From Hominimerdicola alba (GTDB taxonomy: Bacteria > Bacillota > Clostridia > Oscillospirales > Ruminococcaceae), in the NCBI RefSeq assembly GCF_900112155.1, contig NZ_FOKQ01000025.1:1-64000 (forward strand): DNA of 64,000 bases, read 5' to 3'. The translations under genes and the position numbers were made by a program. Below are positions 46,697 through 55,038 of this stretch, piece after piece. Each line of letters opens with the position of its first letter. The stretch's first letter is position 1. The notes under the pieces were generated by a model. That model saw only the letters and a list, made by a program, of their open reading frames with translations, did not search any database and was not told the DNA's origin.

Positions 46697-47218
46697 ATGT
46701 TAAGATTAAAAAAGAAGCATATCAAGACAATTATTGTTTTAGCAATAGTGGTATGTTTTTGGGCATTTATTTATTATAGTTTTAATAGATATTTTAAGCG
46801 TAGTACAGAGCTTTATGAAAAAACAACGTTTACCGCTCAGGAAACAAAAAACCTATGGACAGAACTGGGTCTGAAATACATTGATCTGGATATAAGCAAA
46901 GCATATTTTAACTTTGACAGAGACCTATATGTTATTTCAGAAGCATTTGACAGTATTGACGCTGAGATCAAATATTTAAAACAGGTCAAAGAAAATGAAA
47001 ATGTCCATGCAGTCAATGATACACTTGCTCCTGAACTTTCGTCTCATCACGATGGAAAGGAGTTATACGAAATATTCGATATAAGATATGGTAACGATTT
47101 TGGAAATATAAGATGTTTCACTTACGAAGAGAACGGAAAATACTATATGGAATTTCATAAAAGTAGAGCCGGATATAATGAGGATTATAATTTACATGAG
47201 ATGTTTGGTTTAAAATAA
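46697..47218 (+). CDS. Membrane-anchored hypothetical, copy 2 of a duplicated pair
   Basis: It shares FTAQETKNLWTELGLKYIDLDISKAYFNFDRDLYVISEAF with copy 1 and ends YEENGKYYMEFHKSRAGYNE. The N-terminal helix is at about residues 9-29. Duplication included the 5' leader, so it was recent. Function unknown. Confidence 0.65.
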   Translation: MLRLKKKHIKTIIVLAIVVCFWAFIYYSFNRYFKRSTELYEKTTFTAQETKNLWTELGLKYIDLDISKAYFNFDRDLYVISEAFDSIDAEIKYLKQVKENENVHAVNDTLAPELSSHHDGKELYEIFDIRYGNDFGNIRCFTYEENGKYYMEFHKSRAGYNEDYNLHEMFGLK

Positions 47219-47320
47219 CAAATAGCTTTTATAGTACTTGTACTTTATTTACAGAGACCTCATACAGATACCATCCCCCTAAAAATCTCACCCCGCATTA
47301 TAGAAAAGGTAAAATAATGC

Positions 47321-47349
47321 TTGACAAAGAGATAAAAATGAGGTATTAT
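47321..47349 (+). promoter_or_regulatory. Promoter of the zinc-ribbon gene
   Basis: TTGACA (47321-47326) and TATTAT (47344-47349) are 17 bp apart, about 73 bp before the ATG at 47422. Confidence 0.65.
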
Positions 47350-47421
47350 ATTATTGTATATAAATGTCTGAATTGTTACAAACGTTATATATAAATAGGT
47401 AGTAATGAAAGGAGAACAATT

Positions 47422-48258
47422 ATGCCAAATTGTCCCGAATGTAATTTTCCCTATGAGGAAGGTCAGGCTTTCTGTAACACCTGCGGCTGTAAGCTGCCTG
47501 TTACTATAAAGCAGAAGGTATGCCCCGTATGCGGAAATACTCTGCTTGAAAATACAAAGGTCTGCAATATCTGCGGTACTCCCGTAAGCGCACCTCAGGA
47601 TACAACAGCTGCCGAGGCACTTGCAAAACAGCAGGAAGCTCTTAAAAATCCTACTATGGATGCAGTTGAGATACCTGTTATAACTGATGATATGCTCCAG
47701 AATGAGGAGCCCAATAAGGCTGATATGCCTACTATGGACAGCATTTTCATGCCGGGTCAGGAACCTGCACCCAAGCCTAAGCCTGTCCAGACTGCTAAGC
47801 CGGCACCTGCGCCTGCTCCGATACCTACTCCTGCACCTGCACCGATACCACAGCCTGCACAGCAGCCACAGCAGTATCAGCAGCCCGTGCAGCCCCAGAA
47901 TCAGTACCAGCAGGCTAACCAGTATCAGCAGCCGGTACAGCCTCAGAATCAATTCCAGCAGACTAACTATCAGCAGCCTGCTCAGCCCCAGAACCAGTTC
48001 CAGCAGAATAATCAGTATCAGCAGAACCAGTTCCCCCAGAATAATGCACCTATAAATAATGCGCCCATAAATAACGTTCCTCAGAACGGAGTAAAGCAGG
48101 GTAAAAAGAGCTTCGCTCCCCTGATACTTATCATCCTGATAATCGCTGTTATACTCGTGGACGTTTTCGTACTGTTCAAAAAGCAGATATTCAAAGATAA
48201 GGATGACAGCGCTAAGAAGAACGCAGCTGTTATCACTGTTACTGATGATATATTCTGA
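47422..48258 (+). CDS. Double zinc-ribbon protein with PQ-rich linker and C-terminal helix
   Basis: Residues 1-55 hold two zinc ribbons (CPECNFPYEEGQAFCNTCG and CPVCGNTLLENTKVCNICG). A long Pro/Gln/Asn-rich disordered linker (about 115-228, repeated QYQQPVQPQNQ) leads to one transmembrane helix (APLILIILIIAVILVDVFVLF) near the C-terminus. Function unknown; such proteins often sense or organise at the membrane. Confidence 0.75.
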   Translation: MPNCPECNFPYEEGQAFCNTCGCKLPVTIKQKVCPVCGNTLLENTKVCNICGTPVSAPQDTTAAEALAKQQEALKNPTMDAVEIPVITDDMLQNEEPNKADMPTMDSIFMPGQEPAPKPKPVQTAKPAPAPAPIPTPAPAPIPQPAQQPQQYQQPVQPQNQYQQANQYQQPVQPQNQFQQTNYQQPAQPQNQFQQNNQYQQNQFPQNNAPINNAPINNVPQNGVKQGKKSFAPLILIILIIAVILVDVFVLFKKQIFKDKDDSAKKNAAVITVTDDIF

Positions 48259-48284
48259 TGATCCGGAACGAAAAAAGATTTTTT

Positions 48285-48312
48285 ATCGGAGCATGAAAAT
48301 GCTCCGATTTTC
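48285..48312 (+). terminator. Hairpin after the zinc-ribbon gene
   Basis: ATCGGAGCAT (48285-48294) is inverted at 48299-48308, followed by TTTCATT. Confidence 0.6.
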
Positions 48313-48333
48313 ATTATATCAAGGAGGCAGCAA

Positions 48334-49104
48334 ATGTTTTATATCAACCGTATGGGCTGCAGCTGTCAGCATGACGGAAATTTTGTGTTGGATCAGCCCC
48401 GCGGCTATGAGGGCCACCTCATGCTTTTCGTTAAGACCAAGGCAGTATTCGTGATAAACGGCGAGACCATAAATGTCGAACCCAATACCTTTATCATATA
48501 CGATAAGAATTCTCCCCAGTACTATAAAGCCTGCGATGACGAATATATCAACGACTGGATACAGTTTGAATGCAGCGAGGATATATCAGCAGGTGTGGAT
48601 ATCAAGTTCGATACACCTATTTATATCGGTGAAGCCATCGACGTTGCAAGCTATTTCACACTTATCGCCGATTGCTATTACAGAAGAAATAATCTCCAGA
48701 CCGCAGGCTTCCTTATAAAAGCACTGCTGTCCGAGATCTTCTCCGAAAACGGCAAGCAGGAGGATTCGGGCATAGTCCATTACCGTGAACTCCTTGATCT
48801 CCGCCGCAGGATATATGCCCAGCCTTCGGAGGAATGGAGCGTTGAAAAAATGGCACAGCAGATAAACGTCAGCGAACCATATCTCCACCTGCTGTATAAA
48901 AAGGCTTTCGGCGTTACCTGTAATGCCGACGTTATCAACAGCCGAATCGAATCGGCTAAGCATTACCTTGCTTATACCGACAGAACTGTTGAAGATATCG
49001 CGTTCACCTGCGGTTATAAGAATGCCGTGCATTTTTCCAGACAGTTCAAACAGTCTACCACCCTCTCCCCCAGTGAGTGGAGAAAGAATAACTCAGTGGT
49101 ATGA
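48334..49104 (+). CDS. AraC-family transcriptional regulator
   Basis: An N-terminal cupin-like ligand-binding domain (about 1-120) precedes the double helix-turn-helix: WSVEKMAQQINVSEPYLHLLYKKAFGVTCNADVINSRIESAKHYLAYTDRTVEDIAFTCGYKNAVHFSRQFKQSTTLSPSEWR. Typically such proteins respond to sugars and regulate transport or hydrolase genes. No adjacent target gene of that type is obvious; the nearest GH36 gene is 7 kb away. AAGGAGG is seven bases upstream. Confidence 0.85.
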   Translation: MFYINRMGCSCQHDGNFVLDQPRGYEGHLMLFVKTKAVFVINGETINVEPNTFIIYDKNSPQYYKACDDEYINDWIQFECSEDISAGVDIKFDTPIYIGEAIDVASYFTLIADCYYRRNNLQTAGFLIKALLSEIFSENGKQEDSGIVHYRELLDLRRRIYAQPSEEWSVEKMAQQINVSEPYLHLLYKKAFGVTCNADVINSRIESAKHYLAYTDRTVEDIAFTCGYKNAVHFSRQFKQSTTLSPSEWRKNNSVV

Positions 49105-49204
49105 ATTGCCCTCGGCCGGGCGGGCCGTTTCCGCCTATTTATAGTTTTGTAAGGGCGGTAAAGTCGCGTGACGGCGGGTCATAAAGTGGCAAGGGCAGTA
49201 GCAA

Positions 49205-49545
49205 ATGAGGATAGAATGTCAAGGAAACAAAGCGCGCGGTCAAGCCTCGCGCTAGCATGCTTGCGGGAGTTTGAGGGCAGAGCCCTCAATCACCAAGGTG
49301 CAAAACCAAAATGCAAAGCGAACAATAAAAGCAAAACAAACTTCCCGCCCTGAAAAAAAATGCGCGGCAATAAAGAAAATTACAGAGCGTGGACAATACA
49401 ATCGTCCACGCTCTTTCTATCTGCGTAAATATATTGCCGCGCCTGAAATCGACGGCGATAGCTCGTTGATTTCTCGACCCGTCAGGGGCGACAATGCCCC
49501 CACAAACCCGAGAAACGAGAGGCGACAAGTCCCCCCACAAACCAT
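49205..49545 (+). repeat. Modular structured intergenic repeat, copy 2
   Basis: GCGCGGCAATA (49362-49372) pairs perfectly with TATTGCCGCGC (49432-49442); AGAGCGTGGAC (49384-49394) pairs perfectly with GTCCACGCTCT (49404-49414); GAAATCGACG (49445-49454) pairs with CGTTGATTTC (49464-49473). The GAGTTTGAGGGCAGAGCCC block (from 49268) matches copy 1. No gene is seen in 49105-49599. Confidence 0.75.
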
Positions 49546-49562
49546 CAACCACACCAACCCAC

Positions 49563-49593
49563 AAAAAAGCGGAGAGCCTAAAACTCTCCGCTT
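49563..49593 (-). terminator. Terminator for the CAP-domain gene
   Basis: AAGCGGAGAG (49567-49576) pairs with CTCTCCGCTT (49584-49593), with an A-run on the left that reads as a U-run on the minus strand. Confidence 0.75.
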
Positions 49594-49599
49594 GATCTT

Positions 49600-50892
49600 T
49601 TATTCTTCCGCTCCCTCAACAGGAACATAACAATCATTGAACATCAGAAGCTCCCAGTAAGTCACACCATCAGCCTCACTATTCGCCAGTGAAAGATACT
49701 TCATGTCAGGGTCAAGTATAACAGCCCTGTGCTCCTTGGAGCTTATCCAGCTGTCAAATACTTCCCTGGCATTAGTGCCGCCCTTGGCAATATTCTCGCC
49801 GCTGCGCCACCAGATAAGTCCCTCTTCGCTCAGCGCCGTGTTGTAAGACTTCTCATCTTCGCCGGGTCTTGTGTGGCTGAAATTCTGCGCCAGCTCCTCA
49901 GCCCTTATGGCTGAAGCCTTGTCCAGCTCGTCAAGTCCGTATACCATAGGCATATCGTACTGCTTTCTTATCTCGTTCACATAACCCAGCATCTCCTCGG
50001 TCAGGACGCTGATATCACCGTTAGCCGTAGCCGCAACACCGTAATCTATCGGAGGTCTCTTGGCTTCAACATTCACCTTGTCGATATCTACCTTGATATC
50101 AGGATTTACATAATCATCAGTGTAACCATAAGGCACAAGCTCCTGACCATTGATGTAAAGCACGTTGCTCCATGATGTCGTCAGCAGATCGTCACCCAGC
50201 CTGTACACATTGTAAAATAAACCGTCGTCCACACCCTCAGTGTTAAATCCATCATCGTTTGCCACGATCTTGATCTTAGCACCCGTGCTCTCTTTCATCA
50301 CACATTCATCGGTGATTTTGCCGTCTTTGTCCTTCAGCCTGTATTTGCCCTTTTCCGTACACTCAATAACATAGTCATCGTTGAGCCTGTATGATGAGAA
50401 CGAAGTTGCCTTGTATTCAACAGGGCTGCTGTCAATGTACAGCTTGCCGTCTTTCAGCTCGATCATGTGGTTCTCGTAAACAAATCCGCCCGCAGGCTGA
50501 TCGTCTCTCGTCAGCACCAGTTCACCGTCTTCTATGGAGAATACTACCTCAGCACCGCTGTCGTCCTGAACTGCTATGCCCTTGACACTGCTGCCGTTCT
50601 CCATAAATGAGTAGTTACCCTCAGTGTCTGCAAATACAACATTTCCGCCAAAGTCTATAGACTCACAGGTCAGCTCGGGCATTTCCGCCGAAAGTATAAC
50701 TTTCTCGCGGCCGTCTTCGCCGATAACAGTTTTGCCACTGTCCGATCTGCTGCTTGAAGATGTATTGCCGTCGTTCTTTGACTTGATATCCTTGCCGCCC
50801 TTTTTCTCCACGACAATTATACCAACACCCAGCGCTGCTACCACCGCCAGACAGATTATATTTTTTACGTTTGCTGCTTTCTTTAAATTCAT
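49600..50892 (-). CDS. Secreted CAP-domain (SCP-like) protein with N-terminal anchor
   Basis: A signal/anchor helix lies at about residues 11-28. A beta-rich middle (about 70-290) has no known family. The C-terminus is a CAP domain: AQNFSHTRPGEDEKSYNTALSEEG, SGENIAKGG, VFDSWISSKEHRAVILDPDMKYLSLAN. CAP proteins occur in sporulation and wall contexts; the His/Glu/His pattern is present. Length 430. It is preceded by no strong promoter that I can place. Confidence 0.75.
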   Translation of the reverse strand: MNLKKAANVKNIICLAVVAALGVGIIVVEKKGGKDIKSKNDGNTSSSSRSDSGKTVIGEDGREKVILSAEMPELTCESIDFGGNVVFADTEGNYSFMENGSSVKGIAVQDDSGAEVVFSIEDGELVLTRDDQPAGGFVYENHMIELKDGKLYIDSSPVEYKATSFSSYRLNDDYVIECTEKGKYRLKDKDGKITDECVMKESTGAKIKIVANDDGFNTEGVDDGLFYNVYRLGDDLLTTSWSNVLYINGQELVPYGYTDDYVNPDIKVDIDKVNVEAKRPPIDYGVAATANGDISVLTEEMLGYVNEIRKQYDMPMVYGLDELDKASAIRAEELAQNFSHTRPGEDEKSYNTALSEEGLIWWRSGENIAKGGTNAREVFDSWISSKEHRAVILDPDMKYLSLANSEADGVTYWELLMFNDCYVPVEGAEE

Positions 50893-51007
50893 AACTTATC
50901 CTTCTATCCTTAATTTACAAAAATTTCTTATCTGCCGACAACAATTAATTATACTCCTCTGCCGACCTTTTGTCAAGCCCTTTCGCCCCATTTTCTACCC
51001 CGCCGTG

Positions 51008-51110
51008 AATAATGTTCTGCCCTACGTACTGCGGATTTTACTGGGGAAAACCTTTCTGAAGAAAGGTTTTCCCCCAACTAGACCCTCAGTCCGTATGATA
51101 GAACATTATT
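51008..51110. repeat. Dispersed GGGGAAAACC hairpin repeat, copy B
   Basis: GGGGAAAACCTTTC (51043-51056) pairs perfectly with 51061-51074, with TGAA loop; the outer AATAATGTTCT (51008-51018) pairs with AGAACATTATT (51100-51110). The block ACTGCGGATTTTACT (51028-51042) matches copy A. The right side overlaps the parB stop codon. Confidence 0.8.
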
Positions 51111-52023
51111 CCTCGGTGAGAAAGTCAGCCAGCTTTGACAGAATCTGTTCGGCGTCGGCTTCCTTTGGTATTTTCAGCTCGACTTTGACTCCGCCGTTGC
51201 GGTCTTCCTTTGCCTTGACATCATACTTGGACACCGCGTTCACGGACATCATGAATTCGTACAGGAAAGGTCTGTCCTTTTTGACAGAATTCTTGCGCAT
51301 ACTTCTTTTTTCTGCCGCGTCTTCCCTCTTCTCGCGGATCTCGTCATTCTTGATCTCGTCTTCCAGCTCTCTTACGGACAGCCCTTTTTCAACGATCAGC
51401 TCTGCAAATCTTTTCTGAGTCAAATGATCCCAGCCAGAAAGCACCTTCGCGTGACCAAAGGATATCTCGCCCTTGTCCACCATATCGCGCACCGATACTG
51501 CAAGGTCAAGCAGTCTCAGCGAATTAGCCACCGCCGAACGGGACTTGCCCACCGCCTGCGCTACCTCCTGCTGAGTCATTTTGTAGGTGTCCATCAGATT
51601 TTTGTAAGCCTTGGCTTCCTCGATAGGCGAAAGATCCGCCCTCTGGATGTTCTCGATAAGCGCCACCTGCATGGTCTGCTTGTCGTCCAGCTCCTTTATG
51701 TATACAGGTACTTCCGTCAGACCCGCCATCCTTGATGCACGCCATCTGCGCTCACCCGCAACTATCTGATAGCCGCCGTTCTCAAGAGGTCTAGCAAGTA
51801 TGGGCTGAATAACTCCGTTTTCTTTTATGCTGTCAGCCAGCTCAGCCAGCTTCTCATCATCGAATATCCCACGGGGCTGATCCTTGTTAGGTTCAAGCAG
51901 AGTGATCTTCACCATGGTCACGCTGTCGCCGCTTGCCTGCTCGGGGGCTGCACTTACTTCGGGCTGAGTGTTCTCCGCAAAAAGCATATCCAGTCCCGAA
52001 CCCATTCTGTTTTTCTTTGCCAT
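51106..52023 (-). CDS. parB: Chromosome partition protein ParB (Spo0J)
   Basis: The CTPase core shows GERRWRASRMAGL and ENIQRADLSPIEEAKAYK. The DNA-binding helix reads GKSRSAVANSLRLLDLAVSVRDMVDKGEISFGHAKVL; the SRS and FGH residues match the parS-binding class. ParB spreads from parS and recruits SMC. The gene is separated from parA by an FMN-binding gene. It lies on the minus strand opposite noc. Confidence 0.94.
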   Translation of the reverse strand: MAKKNRMGSGLDMLFAENTQPEVSAAPEQASGDSVTMVKITLLEPNKDQPRGIFDDEKLAELADSIKENGVIQPILARPLENGGYQIVAGERRWRASRMAGLTEVPVYIKELDDKQTMQVALIENIQRADLSPIEEAKAYKNLMDTYKMTQQEVAQAVGKSRSAVANSLRLLDLAVSVRDMVDKGEISFGHAKVLSGWDHLTQKRFAELIVEKGLSVRELEDEIKNDEIREKREDAAEKRSMRKNSVKKDRPFLYEFMMSVNAVSKYDVKAKEDRNGGVKVELKIPKEADAEQILSKLADFLTEE

Positions 52024-52036
52024 TGATTTTTCCTTT

Positions 52037-52504
52037 CTATTTCGCTTTGCAGGTCAGGCTTCTGACTTCCAGCCTGAACACGGCAGTCTCACTGAGCATC
52101 TGTTTGCTGAATTCCCAGTCAGCCTTGCCTGAAATCTGTGCCATTATCCTGCCTAGAGCGTGTATCTTTTCCGTATCATCTTCTATTAAACTAAGCCTGC
52201 CTGTTCCTATGACACTTTTGAAATGCGCCGAATATCCGCAGGCTGTTTCGGAGGTCATCAGCTGATATCCTCCGTCTATCTCAAATCCAACATCGGGACT
52301 TTTCTTCGCAAGCTCATACTTTCGACCCGCCTTAGCGCCGTGAAAGTAGAACACGAAATTACCATCGCTGATATCAAGCCCGTAGTTCACAGGCACAATG
52401 TAAACTTCACCTTCGTCTGCAAAACCTACTCTGATTATCTGCTGTTTCCCGATAAAATCAGCTATCTCGTACTTGTCAGTAACTTCCCTGTCGTTTCTTC
52501 TCAT
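52037..52504 (-). CDS. FMN-binding split-barrel protein, pyridoxamine oxidase-like
   Basis: MRRNDREVTDKYEIADFIGKQQIIRVGFADEGEVYIVPVNYGL, FYFHGAKAGRKYELAKKSPDVGFEID and SVIGTGRLSLIEDDTEK match the NimA-like/pyridoxamine 5'-phosphate oxidase-related family. The start at 52504 excludes an upstream ATG that falls inside a parS site. Its place between parA and parB is unusual and suggests it was inserted there. Confidence 0.8.
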   Translation of the reverse strand: MRRNDREVTDKYEIADFIGKQQIIRVGFADEGEVYIVPVNYGLDISDGNFVFYFHGAKAGRKYELAKKSPDVGFEIDGGYQLMTSETACGYSAHFKSVIGTGRLSLIEDDTEKIHALGRIMAQISGKADWEFSKQMLSETAVFRLEVRSLTCKAK

Positions 52505-52518
52505 GTCATCACCCGAAT

Positions 52519-52534
52519 GTTCTACGTGGAACAT
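52519..52534. promoter_or_regulatory. parS-like site between parA and the FMN gene
   Basis: TGTTCTACGTGGAACA differs from the array sites at one base. It lies 15 bp upstream of the FMN gene start and 18 bp after the parA stop. Confidence 0.75.
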
Positions 52535-52552
52535 TTTTACCTGTCACAAAAA

Positions 52553-53332
52553 TTATTTGTCTTTGCGCTTCTTTTCGCGCTTCAAAATCTCCTTCGCCAG
52601 TTCCTCATAAGCCTTTGAACCTTTGGCTTTCTTGTCATAGTATATGGCAGGCTGACCAAAACTTGGTGCCTCGGATAGTGCAACATTTCTAGGTATCGAA
52701 GTTGAGAAAACTTCTTTCGGGAAATGCTTCTTGACCTCGTTGACTATCTGTCCTGTGATCTTGTACCTGTCAACGCACATTGTAAACAGTATACCTTCTA
52801 TGATAAGCGACTTGTTCCAGGTCTGCTTCACACGGTCGATGGTGTTATGCAGCTCAACCAGACCTTCCAGCGAGAGAAACTCGCACTGCAAAGGTATCAG
52901 CACCGAGTCTGCTGCCACCAGTGCATTGATCGTCAGCATATCCAGTGTCGGCGGGCAGTCGATGAGTATGCGGTCGTAGAAATTCTTTGCTTCTTCCAGC
53001 TTCTTACTCAGCTGATATGCCCTGTTGTCCATAGTCATAAGCTGAACAGCCGCGCCCGCCAGTTCCTGAGTAGTCGGGACCACCGACACGCCCCTGAATG
53101 CAGTTGCGCACACAGCTTCAAACAGTGAACACTCCCCCATCAGCACATCATACACGGTATTGCGTATGCTGCGCTTTTGTATACCATAACTTGTGGTGGT
53201 ATTACCCTGAGGGTCAAAATCTATAATGAGGACCTTTTCGCCCCTTGCACCGAAAACAGCAGCAAGGTTGCAGACTGTCGTGGATTTTCCCACGCCGCCT
53301 TTCTGGTTTGAAACGGCAATTATCTTACCCAT
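52553..53332 (-). CDS. parA: Chromosome partition ATPase ParA (Soj)
   Basis: MGKIIAVSNQKGGVGKSTTVCNLAAVFG contains the deviant Walker A KGGVGKST; VLIIDFDPQGNTTTSYG and ILIDCPPTLDMLTINALVAADSVLIPLQCEFLSLEG are Walker A' and B. The start at 53332 has AGGAG at about six bases. It acts with ParB and parS in origin segregation and initiation control. A longer reading from 53425 is unsupported. Confidence 0.95.
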   Translation of the reverse strand: MGKIIAVSNQKGGVGKSTTVCNLAAVFGARGEKVLIIDFDPQGNTTTSYGIQKRSIRNTVYDVLMGECSLFEAVCATAFRGVSVVPTTQELAGAAVQLMTMDNRAYQLSKKLEEAKNFYDRILIDCPPTLDMLTINALVAADSVLIPLQCEFLSLEGLVELHNTIDRVKQTWNKSLIIEGILFTMCVDRYKITGQIVNEVKKHFPKEVFSTSIPRNVALSEAPSFGQPAIYYDKKAKGSKAYEELAKEILKREKKRKDK

Positions 53333-53450
53333 AGTATCTCCTCTTTTCAAATATATCATGATTTTTATTATACAACATTTTTGAAGATTTGAAAACCCCT
53401 TTTTGAAAATTTCTGCGTTTTGCACGTAGAGTTTTTTCTACCGCTGAAAA

Positions 53451-53651
53451 TGTTCCACGTGGAACATTTTTGCCGTGCTCTGATTTTGGTGCGAGATTGT
53501 TCTACGTGGAACATTTTGCTGTGCTTAGATCTTGGTGTGGGCTTGTTCCACGTGGAACATTTTGCCGTGTTTTGGTTTTGATGTGAGATTGTTCCACGTG
53601 GAACATTTTGCCGTGCTTTGATTTTGGAGTGAGATTGTTCCACTTGGAACA
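53451..53651. other. Array of five parS sites with 46-47 bp period
   Basis: TGTTCCACGTGGAACA-type sites lie at 53451-53466, 53498-53513 (C to T at one base), 53544-53559, 53590-53605 and 53636-53651 (CACTTG core). Starts are 47, 46, 46 and 46 bp apart. Between them a related TTTTGCCGTGCTTTGATTTTGG-like spacer recurs. The array lies between divergent parA and noc; no gene fits in 53333-53833. Confidence 0.85.
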
Positions 53652-53833
53652 TTTTGGCGACGACCAGAAATCTTTTCAGCCGACAAATCTTCCGCAGAAA
53701 ACAGGGAGTGCTGTCGCATCGGAAGGAGAGTCGCAAAATGCTGTCGGCAAAAGGCGAAATATTCTGGGCATAGGTGTATGGAAAATGTTCGGCGGCTATG
53801 ATAAAATCTACTTAACGAAAAGGAGGTTCGAAA

Positions 53834-54688
53834 ATGAACAGGATAACCGACTTTATCACCAAAGCGTTTGTGGAGGTGCAGGAACGTCCCGAGGAAGAAC
53901 TGCGGGAACTTGGCAGGGTAGTTGACATAGCCGTGGGGGATATTCACCCGAACCCGTCTCAGCCGCGGAAACATTTTTCAGCCGAAGAACTGACCTCGCT
54001 GGCAAAAAGCATAACCGCCAACGGAATAATCCAGCCGCTGACGGTAAGACGTTGCGAGGACGATATTGAGCTGATATCAGGCGAAAGGAGACTGCGTGCG
54101 GCAAAGCTTGCGGGGCTGAAGACAGTGCCGTGCATTATCATCAAGGCTGACCGCGGAAGGTCGTCGGTGCTGGCTTTGCTTGAAAATATCCAGCGAAGTG
54201 ACCTGAACTGTTTTGAAGAAGCCGTCGCCATAAGCGCGCTGATCGACGGCGGGGAAGTCACGCGGGAGGAAGTATCCATCAAGCTGGGTATGGCGCAGTC
54301 CACCATAGCCAACAAGCTTCGTCTGCTGAAACTCAGCCGTGAGGAACAGCAGCTGATAATCGAACATGGTTTGACCGAGCGACATGCGCGGGCATTGCTG
54401 AAAATATCGGACGACGATCTGCGAAAGGAGATATTAGCAAAGACCATCGGGGGCGGCTGGACGGTGGACGTGCTTGAAAAGTACATAGCCCGACTGGAAA
54501 GGGAAGAGCTGAAAAGATCAAGCTATGAAAAGCGCGCTGTCATGCTGAAAGATGTCAGGCTGTTTTTCAACTCCGTCAACAAGGCGCTGGAAGTCATGAA
54601 GCTTGCAGGGGTGGATGCCACAGCGAAGCGCACCGACAAGGAGAACTGCATAGAATATACTATCACGATCAGGAATACTGCCAGTTGA
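53834..54688 (+). CDS. noc: Nucleoid occlusion protein Noc (ParB paralog)
   Basis: GERRLRAAKLAGLKTVPCIII and ENIQRSDLNCFEEA mark the ParB-type CTPase. The recognition helix reads LGMAQSTIANKLRLLKLSREEQQLIIEHGLTERHARALL; the Gln, Lys, Lys and Arg at SQS, ANK, LLK and ERH are the residues found in Noc and not ParB. Noc inhibits division over the nucleoid by binding NBS sites. It has AAAAGGAGG before the ATG and lies opposite parA. Confidence 0.9.
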   Translation: MNRITDFITKAFVEVQERPEEELRELGRVVDIAVGDIHPNPSQPRKHFSAEELTSLAKSITANGIIQPLTVRRCEDDIELISGERRLRAAKLAGLKTVPCIIIKADRGRSSVLALLENIQRSDLNCFEEAVAISALIDGGEVTREEVSIKLGMAQSTIANKLRLLKLSREEQQLIIEHGLTERHARALLKISDDDLRKEILAKTIGGGWTVDVLEKYIARLEREELKRSSYEKRAVMLKDVRLFFNSVNKALEVMKLAGVDATAKRTDKENCIEYTITIRNTAS

Positions 54689-55000
54689 TTATTATAAAAG
54701 TATCTTTGTGGGATGGAGGAAATGTTGAAAACTTGGATCGTGTGTTGAAAAATCATGGGTTGGATTTTTGTGGCTGACGTCATGTGGAGTAAGCGTGAGG
54801 AGTTATTATAATAGTATATTTGAGAAATGTTGAAAACTTGGATTTATTGTTGAAAAACCCGGGGTAATTTTTATTGCTGATAATATTGAAGATTTTACCG
54901 ACTTCACACTATATATAGTATATGTGCCGGAATTTCACCGTAAATTTGTTTTCACTGAAAAGGGTAGAATGAAAATAGGCGGCAAGTTTTCAACAAAAAG
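54689..55000. other. Intergenic region with duplicated TGTTGAAAA module
   Basis: TGTTGAAAA occurs at 54723-54731, 54743-54751, 54838-54846 and 54848-54856, and its complement at 54987-54995. The module TTATTATAA...GTTGAAAACTTGGAT...TGTTGAAAAA is present twice, about 115 bp apart. No gene is seen. Confidence 0.55.
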
Positions 55001-55038
55001 AACACCGACAGGTTGAAAATTTCCTGTCGGTGTTTTTT
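55001..55038. terminator. Bidirectional terminator before sfsA 3' end
   Basis: AACACCGACAGG (55001-55012) pairs with CCTGTCGGTGTT (55023-55034), with an A-run left and TTTTTT right. Serves sfsA and possibly noc transcripts. Confidence 0.75.

Noticed and set aside
53451-53651. CRISPR-like array
   Set aside because: The repeat is short and palindromic, spacers are similar to each other and no cas genes are present; parS is the better call.
53368-53974. Open frames through the parS array (repeating FHVEQ and TKIRARQ)
   Set aside because: They are translations of the repeat units and carry no ribosome-binding site.
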